Source: Leptolyngbya cf. ectocarpi LEGE 11479 (GTDB lineage: Bacteria > Cyanobacteriota > Cyanobacteriia > Phormidesmidales > Phormidesmidaceae). From it: a DNA stretch of 36,882 bases. The position numbers and the translations under genes were made by a program. Shown here in pieces: positions 36,670 through 36,882 of the stretch. A model generated the notes under the pieces. The model was not told the DNA's origin, did no database searches, and was given only the letters and a program-made list of their open reading frames with translations. Every line of letters begins with the position of its first letter. The stretch's first letter is position 1. The stretch spans positions 1 to 36,882 of the forward strand of contig NZ_JADEXP010000019.1 of NCBI RefSeq assembly GCF_015207065.1, written 5' to 3'.

Positions 36670-36882
36670 ACAAAGCCCGGTGCTTCAGCACGGGGATGTA
36701 GATCGCGAGTCTCCCAGGTGAGTGTTAGCGAACAATCAATCTTTACGTAGCAAGCCTTTAATTTTATGCTCATCATGCTAGCGTAAGACTATGTTGATTT
36801 TAGAGTACAAGGTCAAGGCAAAGCCTCAGCAGTTTGCCGCAATAGATGAAGCCATTCGCACGGGTCAGTTCGTGCAGAACAA
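36670..36882 (+). mobile_element. Left part of an IS200/IS605-family element, continues outside
   Basis: An imperfect hairpin at 36676-36694 (CCCGGTGC / GCACGGG with one bulge, TTCA-type loop) lies about 95 bases before the tnpB start at 36791. Subterminal imperfect hairpins recognised by the Y1 transposase TnpA are typical of this family, and GCCCGGTGCTTCAGCACGGG is of a common cyanobacterial end type. No tnpA is visible. The exact left end cannot be set. Confidence 0.6.
36791..36882 (+). CDS. tnpB: TnpB-family (OrfB) protein, N-terminus only
   Basis: Thirty codons are in the window, reading MLILEYKVKAKPQQFAAIDE then AIRTGQFVQN. This is the usual start of the cyanobacterial IS605 TnpB type: a short strand, a K-x-K-P-x-Q turn and a helix with AIRT..F.RN. 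TnpB proteins are RNA-guided nucleases whose RuvC and zinc-finger parts would lie further right, so completeness cannot be tested. Classification rests on about 30 residues plus the hairpin upstream. Confidence 0.7.
   Translation, partial: MLILEYKVKAKPQQFAAIDEAIRTGQFVQN

Overview
The window comes from a cyanobacterium, probably a motile filamentous or mat-forming one with moderate GC; I cannot name a genus. The evidence is two Pix/Tax/Ptx-type phototaxis-like signalling clusters with bilin-GAF (cyanobacteriochrome, CBCR) sensors, a valyl-tRNA synthetase carrying the cyanobacterial CAAD membrane-anchor insertion, a cyanobacterial-style ctaA-ctaB-ABC / ctaC-ctaD-ctaE respiratory locus, a Nif11-type peptide, and 13 HIP1 octamers (GCGATCGC).

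Layout. (1) 1-793: the right part of a two-receiver response regulator whose N-terminal receiver has lost its phosphorylation residues. (2) 1548-10993 (cluster A): REC-REC regulator, CheY, CheW, a soluble five-GAF methyl-accepting protein, a hybrid CheA with C-terminal receiver, and a second CheW overlapping the cheA end by 8 bp. (3) 11227-20004 (cluster B): a tandem paralogue of cluster A in the same order, led by a PATAN-REC (PatA/PixG-type) regulator and with a three-GAF sensor. (4) 20001-24531, minus strand: a MepA-like zinc peptidase convergent with cluster B, and CAAD-containing ValRS. (5) 24790-29959, minus strand: a small secreted protein, then ctaA, ctaB, a DrrAB-like ABC exporter and a TRIC/YadS membrane protein. 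(6) 30491-33915, plus strand: ctaC, ctaD, ctaE of an aa3-type terminal oxidase. (7) 33923-36882: a decayed accessory zone with a collapsed AraC-BenE chimera, an HTH fragment, a Nif11-like peptide, an orphan membrane protein, a 41-codon Rho-N-like ORF and the start of an IS200/IS605-family tnpB at the edge.

How it fits together. In clusters A and B the GAF modules probably read light through bilins, the HAMP/MCP rods and CheW pass the state to CheA, and CheA signals to its own receiver, the CheY proteins and the REC-REC or PATAN-REC regulators, by analogy controlling type IV pilus motility. The most unusual content is this tandem pair. The two sensors share first and last GAF modules and signalling rods but differ between them: A has two one-Cys red/green-type GAFs plus one GAF without its Cys, and B has one dual-Cys DXCF-type GAF. 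CtaA and CtaB make the haem A used by the divergent CtaCDE oxidase. All functional statements are inferred from motifs and order; no database search was run.
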